The notes beneath the pieces were generated by a model. That model was given only the letters and a program-made list of their open reading frames with translations, ran no database searches and was not told where the DNA came from. A program made the position numbers and the translations under genes. A stretch of DNA of 64,000 nucleotides, taken from NCBI GenBank assembly GCA_964020975.1, contig OZ026615.1, positions 78,929,403-78,993,402 on the forward strand. The letters are read 5' to 3'. The stretch comes from Hermodice carunculata. Lineage: Eukaryota > Annelida > Polychaeta > Eunicida > Amphinomidae. This document shows positions 10,908 to 22,149 of the stretch, piece by piece; the stretch's first letter is position 1; every line of letters starts with the position of its first letter.

Positions 10908-13023
10908 AACCAAATGTTGCTACACGATAAAGGCATTATGAATGTTTACAAGAAAAAAAAGGCTGATGGAACGTGTTTACAAATTTATATCAAAAAGAAA
11001 GAGTATCTGCATTATAGTAACTAAATGAAGTTGTGTCCAGAATATTTGTCAACTTGTACTTGAGTTCTCTGTATCTCTCTTTGGTAGGTTATTCTTGGTG
11101 GTGGTGGTGGTGGTGGTGGTGGTGACAGTGTTTGTATTAGTGGTAATGGTGATGATACAGATGATGGTGTGGGTTGTTTGTTTTTTGTGTACCGAGTAAA
11201 ATAAATATTACTGCACAACGTATACGGTTTATCTATGTGTAAGTTTTATTTAAATCATGATTATAAAACAGTTAGGAGAAACCCAATGTGTCTTTCAGTT
11301 AGCAGTTATTTCTCGACCGCTAACTAAATTATTCAACCTCTCGTTGGATTGTCACAGATTTCTGTCTCAATGGAAAAGAGCAAACGTGGCGTTGCCAACT
11401 TAAATAAATAAAAAAAAAGTTGTCCGAGCTCTTGTCACAGCTACAGACCTATTTCCTTACTTAATATTGTCAACAAAGTCTTTGAGAAAGTAGTTTTCAA
11501 ATACGTTTTCAACTTTTTTTCTTGGACAGTGCTGTTTTATCCGAATATCAGTCAGGATTTATTCCTGGGGATAGTACGGTTAATCAACTAATTTACTTGT
11601 ACCATCACTTTTGCAAAGCTCTGTCATTTAATCCTTCTAAAACCAGTAGTATAATTTTATCAAGGTAATGACTTCCATGTTTTCATCCGGACTTGGTTTT
11701 TATGGACAAATCTTTGCAGAATGAACCAGAACATAAGAATTTGGGATCATTGATACGATCTGACCTGAGTTGGACAAGTCATATTCATCAGGTAACCACC
11801 AAAGGCATGAAGATGGTAAACATTTGAAACATCTACAATATCGTTTAAACAGAAAATCTCTGGAAATTCTATATTTCTCCTTGATACGGCCATTTGTAGA
11901 GTAAGGGTCTGTCGTGTGAGATGGGTATACATGGAGTGACTGCCAGGATCTAGAAAGTTTTTTTAGCAGCTGCAAGAGCCGTTACAGGAGCTACGTTACT
12001 GGAATGAGTCACGATCTAATTTATCAGGAATCTGGTTTCGAAAAATTATCAGACAGAAGAAGTAAAAGTAAGCTGATTATGTTTAACATAATTCTTAAGG
12101 GTGATTCACTAAATGTTTGACTGATTTATTGTCAACTTCCGTCAGGCAACGAAACAGGTATAATGTGAGATCTGGATACAATTTGTCTTAAATTCGGACA
12201 AGAACTAATTTGTTCAGTGCATTTTTTCCTTCAGCTGCTCGTCTCTGAAACGATTTGCCACCTGCCACTCGTGATGCTGAGTTTCTAGACCAATTTAAAA
12301 TTAAATTGAATCAAAATAAGCCTAAAGTTAGTCCACTATTTTACACTGGGTCTAGAAAAGTAGCGGTTTTGCATGCCCGTTTACGTATGAAGTACAGTAT
12401 GCTTAAAGCAGATTTATTTCAAAATGACTCCCCCATGTGTTTCTGTGCTGTAAATGAGGATGTTTTTCATTAATTTTTCGAATGTGGAAATTTTATAGTG
12501 GAACGAGATAGATTACAAAATAGCGAAATTCCATTTGCTCCATTCACAGTTTAAACTGCATTATTTGTCTCCGAAAATTGTACTTATCAAGAAAACGAAA
12601 ACATTTTATTTACGCTGTACAATCTTACATCAAATCCACAGGCGGGCCTGGAGCTGTTAAATGATTTTTACAAATATTCGTAATTATGGGTGTTAAAGTA
12701 GTGCCTTTTCATGGTGGCATACCCCATTATCTTTACCTGTCTATGACGTCGTGTCCTGTCAACAGTTCTTATTTACTGGCATTGCCGTTCTATCTGTCTG
12801 GGTGCAGTGGTGTTTATTCTGAAAGTGGCGTTTTATTTTTATGCCTGTGTGCCAACACAGACATATTGTTTTTCTTTCCTGCTGTCTTTCTTTCTTTCTG
12901 TTTCTTTCTCTCTCCTTCTTTCTTTCTTTATGTCTGGGTGCCAACACAGCCATATTGTTCCTTCCTTGGGTTCTTTATTATGTCTGGGTGCCAACCCATA
13001 CATTTTGCTTTACTAAGAATTCT

Positions 13024-13062
<39 letters not shown>

Positions 13063-13824
13063 CTCTCTCTCTCTCTCTACGACCAAATTTGTTTGGAGTT
13101 TTTTTCGGACACCATTTTTCAAAAAACCAACAAACTCGCGATGTTGACTGACCTACCAATGAAATTGTGCACCTGGTTTGGAATAGTCATGATGTATAAA
13201 ATTATGCAAATGAGGAGCAATTGAAATTTTTAAAACTCTATATCTTCCAAACTATTGCAGATAGACACAAAATTCCAATGTGCATGTTAAGGTTTGTGAC
13301 ACATGCCAATACAAAATTTAAATCTTGAATAGCTTCTATCATAGAGGTGTCATTTCAAATTCACACTGTATGTTTGTGACATAGGTGCATCCAATGAACC
13401 ATGAACCAAAACGGTAGGGTTCTATTTTATGCAAATAAGGCGAACACACAAAATCTAAGTCTTTGAATAACTTCAAAATTATCATACATACAGGTACCAC
13501 TGCAACTCCAATTTGTAGGTTTGGGACATAGGTGCATCCAATGAACCATGAAACAAAGTTGTAGGCTTTTAATTTACCCAAATTATGCAATACACAAAAA
13601 TTAAATCTTGAATAGCTTCAAAACTATTATAGATATTGGTATCGTTCAACTTCGGATTATAAGTTTGAGACATGGCCACATCCAATGAAGCAAAACTTGT
13701 AGCATTTTAATTTATGCAAAATAGGCTAATACACAAAATTATGATTATGTTGAACCATGGCAAAGTGCAGCATTTCAAACTGTTCTCATTTTGAAGGCAG
13801 CCAGATTTGTTGTGAAACAAATCT

Positions 13825-13896
<72 letters not shown>

Positions 13897-15685
13897 TACA
13901 GGCAAATTTGTCCGACATTTCATTTGGAAACTATAATACGTAGAAACTCCAAACTCATTATGATTATACTTCCATACATGAAGTCTTGAGTTTTTTGTAA
14001 AGAGGTGGAACGGTTTTGAAAATTATGCAAATTATGGCCATTTGAAAATCTATATCTTGAATATCTCCAAAACTATTATAGGTAGGGGTAACCAATTCAA
14101 CTTCAATTAATATTTTTACAACACTGCACATTTTTGTAATTTACATGTGACTTCTAAAGGTCACAGGTCAAGGTGATTTTGACCTTTGAAATTTTCATCC
14201 AATCATAGCCTGGTAAATTTTTATCCAACTTTGATCATGTTGAGTTAAATTGTAGCTATTGTAACACTGCACATTTTTGTAATTCAGATGTGACCTCTAA
14301 AGCTCAAAGGTCAGGGTTATTTGGACCTTTGAAATTTTCATCCAGCCATAGCTCGGTTAATTTGTGATTAAATTTAAGTTGTATACATTTTAACACTGCA
14401 CATTTTTGTTATTATATGTAACCTCTAAAGGTCAAAGGTCATGGTCATTTGGATCTTTGAAATTTTAATCCAGTCATAACCAAGTCAATTCCCATCCAAT
14501 TATAACCATGTTGGACTCAAATGGTACGTATTGCAACACTGCACACTTTGTAATAAACATGTAACATCTAAAGGTCAAAGGTCAAGGTCATTTGACCCTC
14601 TAAAAGTTTCACCAAGCCATACCTTGGTCAATTTTCATCTGATTAGGTTCATGTTGGGCTTTTATTCCAGGTGTTGAAATGCTGTACATTTTTGTTTTAC
14701 ATGTGACTTCTAAAGGTCAAGGCCTTTTGGACTTTGAAAATTTCTTCCAGCCATAAGCTACCAAAGGACAAAAGCATTTAATATTTCTAACTTTTGAAGG
14801 CACACAGATTTGCTTTGTAGCAAATCTGCTTTTTTGTTGTCATTTGTCTCCACTTCTCTTTCTCTTTGTTTTGCGAAAGGGATTCATACAGCTCCGCCCT
14901 CTTCCCCAGTCAATTTTTATAAATAAATGTATTTAAACCAATGTCTCTTTCTCTCTTTGCCTGTCTCTCTGTCTCTTTGGGTGTTTGCTTGCAGTTCATA
15001 ACAGAGGTATGAACCCTTTCCCGCTCAAACTGCCCGAAAGCGAAATGTCGTTTGCTTACCCATTTGGTTTGTTTTTTACCGCGCCCTGAGTGCATTGTGC
15101 CAAGAGAACGCTAAGGAAAGCTGTTAACTCCGTCAATTTGACCAGGAAAGAATTAAAACTACTATTACTCACCTGTTGTGTTGTTTGTCTATCCTCAAAC
15201 AGAACTTCGGGCATAAAACCGTCGAGGCCTTTTTGACGCAGTTTCGTCTGAATTCTAGATTTCAATTCCTGTTTTAAGGCTCCTCCATCGGCACCTGTTT
15301 CTTCAGTTGTTTGGCCATTATATGTTGCAATTGTTTCAGTTTTTTCATGCACACACTGGTTGCCCACCATTTGTATCCTTGTGTCATTCTGCGTACCATA
15401 TGGAACTCTGTAAGAAGAAAAAGGGTGCAAGGATGTTTCCCAGCTGAGGTTCATATTCTGTGAGCCCGCGGAGTTGACAAAAGGCTGTGGGCTAATTCGA
15501 CTGGTCATCGCTGGAGCCGTGGAAATGGAGAATGGCACTGGCTCAAGTAATGTAGGACTACCCAGCCCTTCATCATTGAAACTGTCAACCCCTTCCTCAA
15601 TCTGCACCAGAGTACCAGAACTGTCCATGAAGACTCCTGCTGCCTGTAACTGGTTCATCATTGTGTTGCTTCGTGCGGGACCCAT
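9843..15685 (-). CDS. bZIP transcription factor, ATF3/JDP2-like paralog A (three coding exons)
   Basis: Predicted nuclear bZIP regulator that would dimerise through its zipper and bind CRE/AP-1-type sites. Coding parts are 15685-15173, 10660-10553 and 9986-9843, with phase-0 GT-AG introns of 4512 and 566 bp, giving 254 residues. Residues 136-154 (ALKQELKSRIQTKLRQKGL) resemble the N-terminal helix that precedes the basic region in ATF3/JDP2. The basic region has the invariant Asn187 and Arg195 spaced as N-x7-R (RRRECNRIAAQKCR). Zipper leucines fall at 205, 212, 219, 226 and 233 with His240, the ATF3/Fos pattern. Residues 1-130 are unlike any family member I recognise and are longer than in ATF3 (181 aa in human). 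The start is the first ATG after a good acceptor (tttttcgcag) at 15715, so an upstream non-coding exon is likely. Cys186 replaces the usual Arg before Asn. Family call firm; orthology (ATF3-like versus BATF-like) uncertain. Confidence 0.85.
10553..10660 (-). CDS. bZIP gene A, exon 2 (basic region, 108 nt)
   Basis: Exactly 36 codons, bounded by acceptor ctccttgcag and donor gtaaga. It encodes LSSEEEE followed by RRKRRRECNRIAAQKCR and LKKRQQAQVLLK. An acidic patch before the basic region, Asn-x7-Arg, and the Lys-Cys-Arg motif are all visible. A 108-nt exon for the basic region is, to my knowledge, the size seen in FOS (exon 3). No stop or frameshift is present, so this is not a decayed copy. 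Confidence 0.9.
10824..10907. repeat. (AAAT)n microsatellite
   Basis: About 21 units, in intron 2 (between exons 1 and 2) of bZIP gene A. Confidence 0.95.
11285..12685 (+). mobile_element. CR1/L2-like LINE remnant in intron of bZIP gene A
   Basis: Reverse-transcriptase fragments: HSYRPISLLNIVNKVFEKVV (about 11430-11490), a diverged QSGFIPGDSTVNQLIYLYHH region (11550-11610), then a jump to FNPSKTSSIILS. The fingers are present but the palm with the YxDD motif is deleted. The C-terminal part follows, including PPATRDAEFLDQFKIKLNQ, VAVLHARLRMKYSMLKADLF and FCAVNEDVFH (12255-12473), the usual LHTRLR...CxC tail of this clade. Many stops; inactive. Confidence 0.8.
12838..13817 (+). mobile_element. 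Helentron-like element, copy 2, with three stacked 5' hairpins
   Basis: Starts with hairpin cctgtgtgccaacacag (about 12844). Two more hairpin-like starts (gtctgggtgccaacac at about 12933 and 12981) follow, each with T/C-rich microsatellite. The core has ~145-bp monomers with motifs caaaactattatagatag and aggtttgtgacata, unlike the core of copy 1. It ends with 3' hairpin agatttgttgtgaaacaaat near 13800. Lies in the large intron of bZIP gene A. Confidence 0.7.
13021..13078. repeat. (TTTC)n(TC)n of Helentron-like copy 2
   Basis: Eleven TTTC units and a TC run, between the third stacked 5' hairpin and the core. Confidence 0.9.
13818..14838 (+). mobile_element. Helentron-like element, copy 3 (core with AGGTCA motifs)
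   Basis: Begins directly with (TTTC)n (13821-13898) after the 3' end of copy 2 and lacks its own adjacent 5' hairpin. It has the conserved block caaatttgtccgacattt and the aaactccaaact box. The core monomers carry aaaggtcaaaggtcaaggtc-like motifs. The 3' hairpin agatttgctttgtagcaaat lies at about 14806-14826. In the large intron of bZIP gene A. Confidence 0.7.
14875..14940 (+). mobile_element. LINE 3'-tail fragment
   Basis: gaaagggattcatacagctc ... ataaataaatgtatttaaacc, the same 3' terminal layout as the other LINE tails. Located right after the 3' hairpin of Helentron-like copy 3. Confidence 0.5.
15173..15685 (-). CDS. bZIP gene A, coding exon 1 (N-terminal region)
   Basis: Encodes residues 1-171. 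It ends at CAG followed by the donor gtgagtaata. The reading frame runs open upstream to 15778, but a strong acceptor at 15716-15717 suggests the exon begins at 15715 and that translation starts at ATG 15685 (MGPARSNTMM). The segment is rich in Ser, Thr, Gln and acidic residues, as expected for a transactivation region. Its last 36 residues hold the family helix and an acidic linker. A possible upstream non-coding exon ends at 16743 with the donor gtgagttgag; this is weak evidence. Confidence 0.75.
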
Positions 15686-17519
15686 TAATCTATCATTGTC
15701 GGCTTCTTTACTTATCTGCGAAAAATGTGGATAATGGTTACGTATAGCTAATGAGCGCGGAAAGACGGAATGGATCACGATTTATAGAAAGACATCAAGA
15801 AAAAGTGACAGAGAAATAGAAAAGGTAGACGGACACACGAAAGAAAAACGTGAGAAAGAAAAAGCAAGAGTAGAAATTCGAATAATGTTTCATAGACTTG
15901 CTGAGTCACTGTCATATTATGTTGTTGGGGTTTTTTTTGTTTGTTTGTTTGTTTGTTGTTTTTTTTTCCCCCAAGGCATGCAGGTTTAAAAATTAAAAGG
16001 TAAAGTAGTTTGTTGGAGTAGAGAAATGAATTCACAATTTACTGCTTTTACGCACAGCTAATGTGGACCTGATACATGGAACCTCTTGCGGTCCTCTGCC
16101 ATTGCGTTTTCAAACAGGTGCTAAAATACTACATGTACTGCTATGGCTGTTGTTGCCACTACTACTGCTGTACTAATGACTGTAATGAATGAAACAGTTT
16201 AAAAGACGCTGCGCCAGTCTCGACAGCGAGGAGCTAGGTTTAATGGTATTCCCTTCAAAGATTCATAAGAGTTTCAGTCACTCAAGAAAACAACACATAG
16301 ACACGACATCTGATTTAACGGTCGATATCACGACATGGATCAAATGTCAGCAGATATTTATAGATTGACCCTTTGGTCTGTAGAGCTGATAAATAAACTT
16401 GTGGAGGCATTTCTAAATTTCTGGGAAGAGAAAAAGAAACACGTCATTTGAAATGTATACTTAGTAATTACGGTTTCAAGCTCCACGCAATATGTTTTGC
16501 TATGAGACCAAGGAAAGTTCAAGCTCCCAAGTCTAAGCTTATATATTTTACAAAAGAAATTAAGCAACTGTTATCTAACTGCTTATAAATAACAAAGCAA
16601 ATGATCTGGAAGTTCTTCATGGGTCTTGGAGTGACGTTATTTTTCAAGTCCAGTGAGTCCGCTGTGCACAGGTTTATGCATACGTGATGTCCATGGGGTG
16701 ACTGGTGGGTCATATCAGGTCAGGGAGGCGAACTCAACTCACCGTCAACAGGCACCACTGAGCTTCTGAACAAGTCATGAATTAAGTACTGTCTTTGGAA
16801 ACCGAATATTGCTCAATAACCAACAAACATAATCAGCAAGGAAAAATGTGTCCAACACATTTGAAAAGGACTAAAACGATTTACCTGGCACTTTCAATTT
16901 TTTTCCCAGGAAGGAGCAATGTACGTCCGTTCACGTCTATGATTCGTCGTGTTTTGATGATTGGGCACACATGCGTTTCATAAGTAATGACCCCGTGAAC
17001 CATATTAATGCTGATGTCACAGTCCATAAAATTGGCCAATGGTGAATCAACAAAATTAGAAAAACCGCGCTGGTTTGCAGTATTAAAAATATGTTAGAGA
17101 CAACCAGCCGTTACATGTGCTAATGATACATTTTGTGCTTGAAAACATTTATACAATATATACAATAGCAATGACTCATTCAAAGGCTGCATGAACATTG
17201 ATTGCACAATGAATACATGTATTGTGCAATATGATATGTCTACCCTCCCATTCTGTAAATACATTAATACATTTGGGAAACGTTTGAATATTTGGCGGGG
17301 AAAACAAACATTAGTTATTTTATTTGGTTAGTTATTTATTTACATAAGTATAATTAAGTGAAGCCTGGCTCGACAGGGGTTTTTGGTCTACGGGTACAAA
17401 CAGCAACTGACCCAATTAGTTTTTCTTTTACTTTCATAAGTTTATATACTTTTTTTTTGGATTGTGTTTGACTCACCACGGGTCCTACTCTGCCCGAGGT
17501 GCCCCCGGTGTAAAGGGGT

Positions 17520-17521
17520 AT

Positions 17522-17581
<60 letters not shown>

Positions 17582-17632
17582 ATATGAATGAATGAATGAA
17601 TTAATTAATTAATTAATTAAAAATAAATAAAT
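17520..17632. repeat. (AAAT)n / (AATG)n / (AATT)n microsatellite
   Basis: Sixteen AAAT units followed by short gaat and taat runs. Confidence 0.95.
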
Positions 17633-17731
17633 TTGCTCGTTTGTTTGTTCTTTCATTCATTCGTCTACTCAAATAACTTTTATTTATTTCCTTTCTTTCT
17701 TCTTAAATTCGATTCAATACCCCCAAAGCAT

Positions 17732-17732
<1 letters not shown>

Positions 17733-17776
<44 letters not shown>
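17733..17776. repeat. (GT)n microsatellite
   Basis: About 22 units. Confidence 0.95.
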
Positions 17777-17778
<2 letters not shown>

Positions 17779-19179
17779 AAGGAGAGAGACAGAAAAGGTA
17801 ATTACATTGATGAGAATGCCTCTAACACAATTATGTTACTTTTTGATGATATGGCACTATGTTGTGTCACTGTAAGCACAGTATAAAAATGCTTTAACAA
17901 GTTGGAAGCTTATATTGACAAATGGGGCTTGAAATTTAATTTTGGATTAAAAAAAATAGTAATTTTTTTCGAGAGAGGAGGTACACTGCAAAAGACTGAA
18001 GTTTGGTACTGATATTACGAAGGTCGAAAACTGAAACTGGAGGCCGTTTCTTCCTGTAAGTATTGGGGCATTGTACTCACCCCAATATGGAATGGGTGAC
18101 AGCATAAACACACACACACACACACACAAACAAAAAAACAAAAAAAAACAAAAAACTTTGCAGGCGGGTGAGGCTATGGTGATATCGAACAAGTTTTAAT
18201 TTAGATGTGGAGACATTGATAGATAGATAGATTGATTGATTGATTGATAACTTTATTTATTCTCGGTAAAACACTTGGTACATAACTATTTTCGGTGGCC
18301 GAGCCATTCGTTTTAACTCTTTCAATGCCAACTGGGACTTATGTCGAACTACTTGGGACGAACTACCCTTATAATAAAGATGCAAGATTCATATTTCTTG
18401 CGAAAAGACATTTCATTCAAGTACCAACATGTCTTAACTTCCAGAGAATATAATGGTCCTGGTGAAAAGCTTTCCTTGGCGCGCTTTGGGTAGAATGCGC
18501 CCAAAGCTCTTAAGTACTGGTTGAATAACGGTGCAAGATAAGATACCAAACATATAAGATGATGTAGTTGGGAGAACATGGTCCACTGATATTAGGCCAG
18601 CGTTGCACTCTTACGGTTAGGACATGTGTGGTGAGAACATGGAATTGGTGAACAGCAGTTTGTTAGTTTATTTAAACAAAGAGGTGGCATAGACAAGTGG
18701 AAACCCCAGGCAAATTACAGGCCCATAAATAAGAATTTTAAAAGTAAAATATGCTGGAACCTAAAAAAAAAAAAAAAACATATGTGAAACAATATGTTGG
18801 TAACACATAGAACTGCATGGGCAAGACGTACATGTTCTAACCACAATTAAAATGTAGAGAGGAGCAAAAGGGATAAATCAGATGTTTAAGAAAGATGAGT
18901 TTTGTCCTAATAATGGAAACTTATTTACTGAAATAAGTATCAAGTATGGTTAATATATCCTACTTTCAGTGATCTGAGGTCAACAGTTATGCCATAAAAG
19001 GTTTATTGTAAATCCAAAAGTGGGAAAATATCACTGTCTTACTGATGAAGAATCAACGTTTCGAAGTTCAGCACAAATTATCTGAGTACGCTCTCGATAT
19101 GTTCAGAGAAATGCCATGTTGTCAAATGACAATGGACTAAAATCTATTTTAATGTCAACTTACACGCAAATGCTGATTA

Positions 19180-19201
19180 GTAGTAGTAGTAGTAGTAGTA
19201 A

Positions 19202-19275
<74 letters not shown>

Positions 19276-19383
19276 ACGTATTTTTTTCCTGGCAATATAA
19301 GCCTGTGTCCTGGAAGTGCCTGAGTAAGGATTCATTCATTCATTCATTCATTCATTCATTCATTCATTCATTCATTCATTCAT
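19180..19383. repeat. (TAG)n and (ATTC)n microsatellites
   Basis: TAG run at 19180-19275 with one aga interruption, then (ATTC)13 at 19330-19383. Confidence 0.95.
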
Positions 19384-20580
19384 CCTTTAGGTACCAGATT
19401 GATTTTGGGGCATTCGAGGCACACCCACACGGTGGACCTGGTCAGTGGAGTAAACTAATTGTCTGCGCAGGGACGAGCCAATTTATTCAATGGGAAGAAA
19501 GTACCAGATGCATGCTCTCGAGGAAAGTTCCTCAAGCTTCAAGTTGATGTGTAACCCTCGCAAATCAAGAATCAAAATGTCAGGAAAATTTGTTCACTAA
19601 ATGGAGGTTGCACCCATTTCAGAAGTGAATGGTTTATCATTGCATGCTGGGGGTTTAACCTCCTGCGGAAAGGAAGAACGTGCATGTCAACAGAAAACCA
19701 CCATTAACCATTTTAGCATGATACTTGTTTTCGAGGATCAATGAAAACGAGTTTGGGCATGCCTTGGACCTGATCGAAAAGGAATGTTTATTTTCATTTG
19801 AATGCGATGCATTTTAAAATGTCTGAACACAAAGGAAGGAGATATGAAGATATTCTTCCATCTAGAGCATGTAATATGTTGTTTCATTTTTTATTGTGCA
19901 GGTTAATCAGAGATGGTGCTGTTATCATTGTTGTAATATCATAATCGTCGTCATCATTGTTATTATTTTGCAGTGGCTACTTCGATATCAGCCGGATTGG
20001 AAATTTATCAGCGCAGTGAATCCCTTCGTCTTGCCTGTATGACAGCCCATCAGCTCTTTTGTTGGCCGTGCATAGAAGCAGTCCCAAATGAATAAATAAA
20101 ATTTAAAAAAAATAGAGGCAGTTGGCCTGACACACACAAGCCTTTCGACATTTCCTGCTATTCAGTTTTCAGACTGTGCCTTTTGTGTGTTTTGTATTCA
20201 TGTTTTCCATAAAATGTCACCAGGACCACACCAGGACCAAATTGTTTTGCAGCTAATTGTTTCAATTTCCGGAATATTTCCCTTGGTATGAACAGTAAGA
20301 ATCATGTGAAGTGATGCAAACATGATCAGTAAAAGCCGCAATATCCTGCTTGAAAAAACTTCCTTGGACTTTGTTGAATTTTCGCCAATTTTTGTGAAAT
20401 ATTTTATTAATTTTTATACAAAGCATGCCTTGTTCCCGGAACTGGAGCGCCTAGGAATTTTATTCCGTGACAGGAAAGTGAAAGGTAACTCTCACAGTTT
20501 AAATTTTGTTTACGTTTATGGATATATTGTTTTAGTATCATTAAATGCGAAATAATGCAAACAAACAAATTCATTATAAC

Positions 20581-21332
20581 AACTAGGAAAGATGAATTGC
20601 TGCATAGCCAATCAGTATGTGTGTCTTCAAAGCATATTGATATGGTAATGTACAACTATACCATAACACAGGAGCAGAAGTTGGAATGGCATCTCTATTT
20701 ATTGTAGCTTTGAAGTTATTCAAGATTTAAAATTTCTAATGGTGCTATTTAGCATAATTTAAATTGCTACTACTTGTATTTTTAATTCATCAGGTGCGCA
20801 AGGGTCAACAACCCCCTATTAAGAGTTAGAATGACATCTCTATCTATTATAGTGATGGAGATATTCAAGATTGAAAATTTCGAATACTGCTAATTAGCAT
20901 AATTTAAATTGCTACAACTTTTGTTCTAGATTCATTACATGCGCAATGGTCAACAACCCCTAGTAGAAGTTGAAATGACATCTCTATCTATAATAGTTTT
21001 AAATGTATTAAAGTTTTAAAATTTCAAATGCTGCCAATTAGCATAATTTAAATTGCTACAACTTTTGTTTTAAATTCATTAGATGCGAAATGGTCAATAA
21101 CCCTCTGTTAAAGTTAGAATGACATCTCTATCTATTATACTTTTGAGGATATCCGAGATTTAAAATTTCGAATGCCCCTAATTTGCATAATTTTAAACAT
21201 CTTCATCCCTCTGTATAAAACGGTCGAACTCTTTGTACGGAGGTACAATCATGCCAAGTTTGGAGTTTCTATGTATGATAGTGTCCGAGCAAAGTGTCGG
21301 ACAAATTTGCTGGTAAAGAAGAAAGAAGAAAA

Positions 21333-21364
<32 letters not shown>

Positions 21365-21418
21365 ATGAAAGAATTTCAGAAAAAAAAACAGAAAAGTGTG
21401 TGTTGACACACACAGTTT
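20581..21418 (-). mobile_element. Helentron-like element, copy 4, nearly complete
   Basis: Left edge is the 3' end: aactaggaaagatga and a degenerate hairpin attgctgcatagccaat, then agtatgtgtgtc. Four to five ~145-bp monomers follow. Next come the block cggacaaatttgctggtaaa, (GAAA)n and the 5' hairpin gtgtgtgttgacacacac at 21396-21414. Confidence 0.8.
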
Positions 21419-21855
21419 AATTAATATAATTCAAGTAGTTATTCCAATTGCGGATACCATGATTTCACCACACGGTCTCTCTGAATGCAGTTGTCACACC
21501 ATGGCCCAGGCAACTTCCCACCCCCACCGAACAGTACTAACTGAAAGTATTATCTGAATACTTCCGTCCAGCAGTAATGAAAAACGATTTGAACCAGAAT
21601 TGTAGATCAGACCTATCAATAGTGCATGCATCAGGCCAACAGCAGTCTGTAGCGCGCTCAACCCACGGCAATGAGAGCTGTTGACTCTATCTTAATTCAA
21701 GAGGTAAAAGGGTTAAATTTTCTCCCCATTTGAGTTACCTCACACACGTAAACAAATAACAAGAATCAACATTCCAGAATAGACTGAATCACATGCAGGT
21801 GTACGTGTAATGATTTCAGTCACAAGACACCTCAGCAGTCCATGATCATACAAGG

Positions 21856-22069
<214 letters not shown>

Positions 22070-22149
22070 AAGGAAGGAAGGAAGGCTTGCAGGAATAATT
22101 GCTGAGCTGATAACGACTTGCAAACAGCATATTGCTAAACTGCAAAATC

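Larger units (their letters stand above)
15716..20580. other. upstream region of bZIP gene A; no coding gene recognised
   Basis: Should hold the promoter and any non-coding first exon of gene A. The only exon hint is the strong minus-strand donor at 16741-16742 (gtgagttgag after gttgacg). Otherwise microsatellites and AT-rich sequence. Confidence 0.35.

Noticed and set aside
12686-13147. 153-codon plus-strand reading frame
   Set aside because: It is a translation of the stacked 5' hairpins and TTTC tracts of a Helentron-like element; no protein-like composition.
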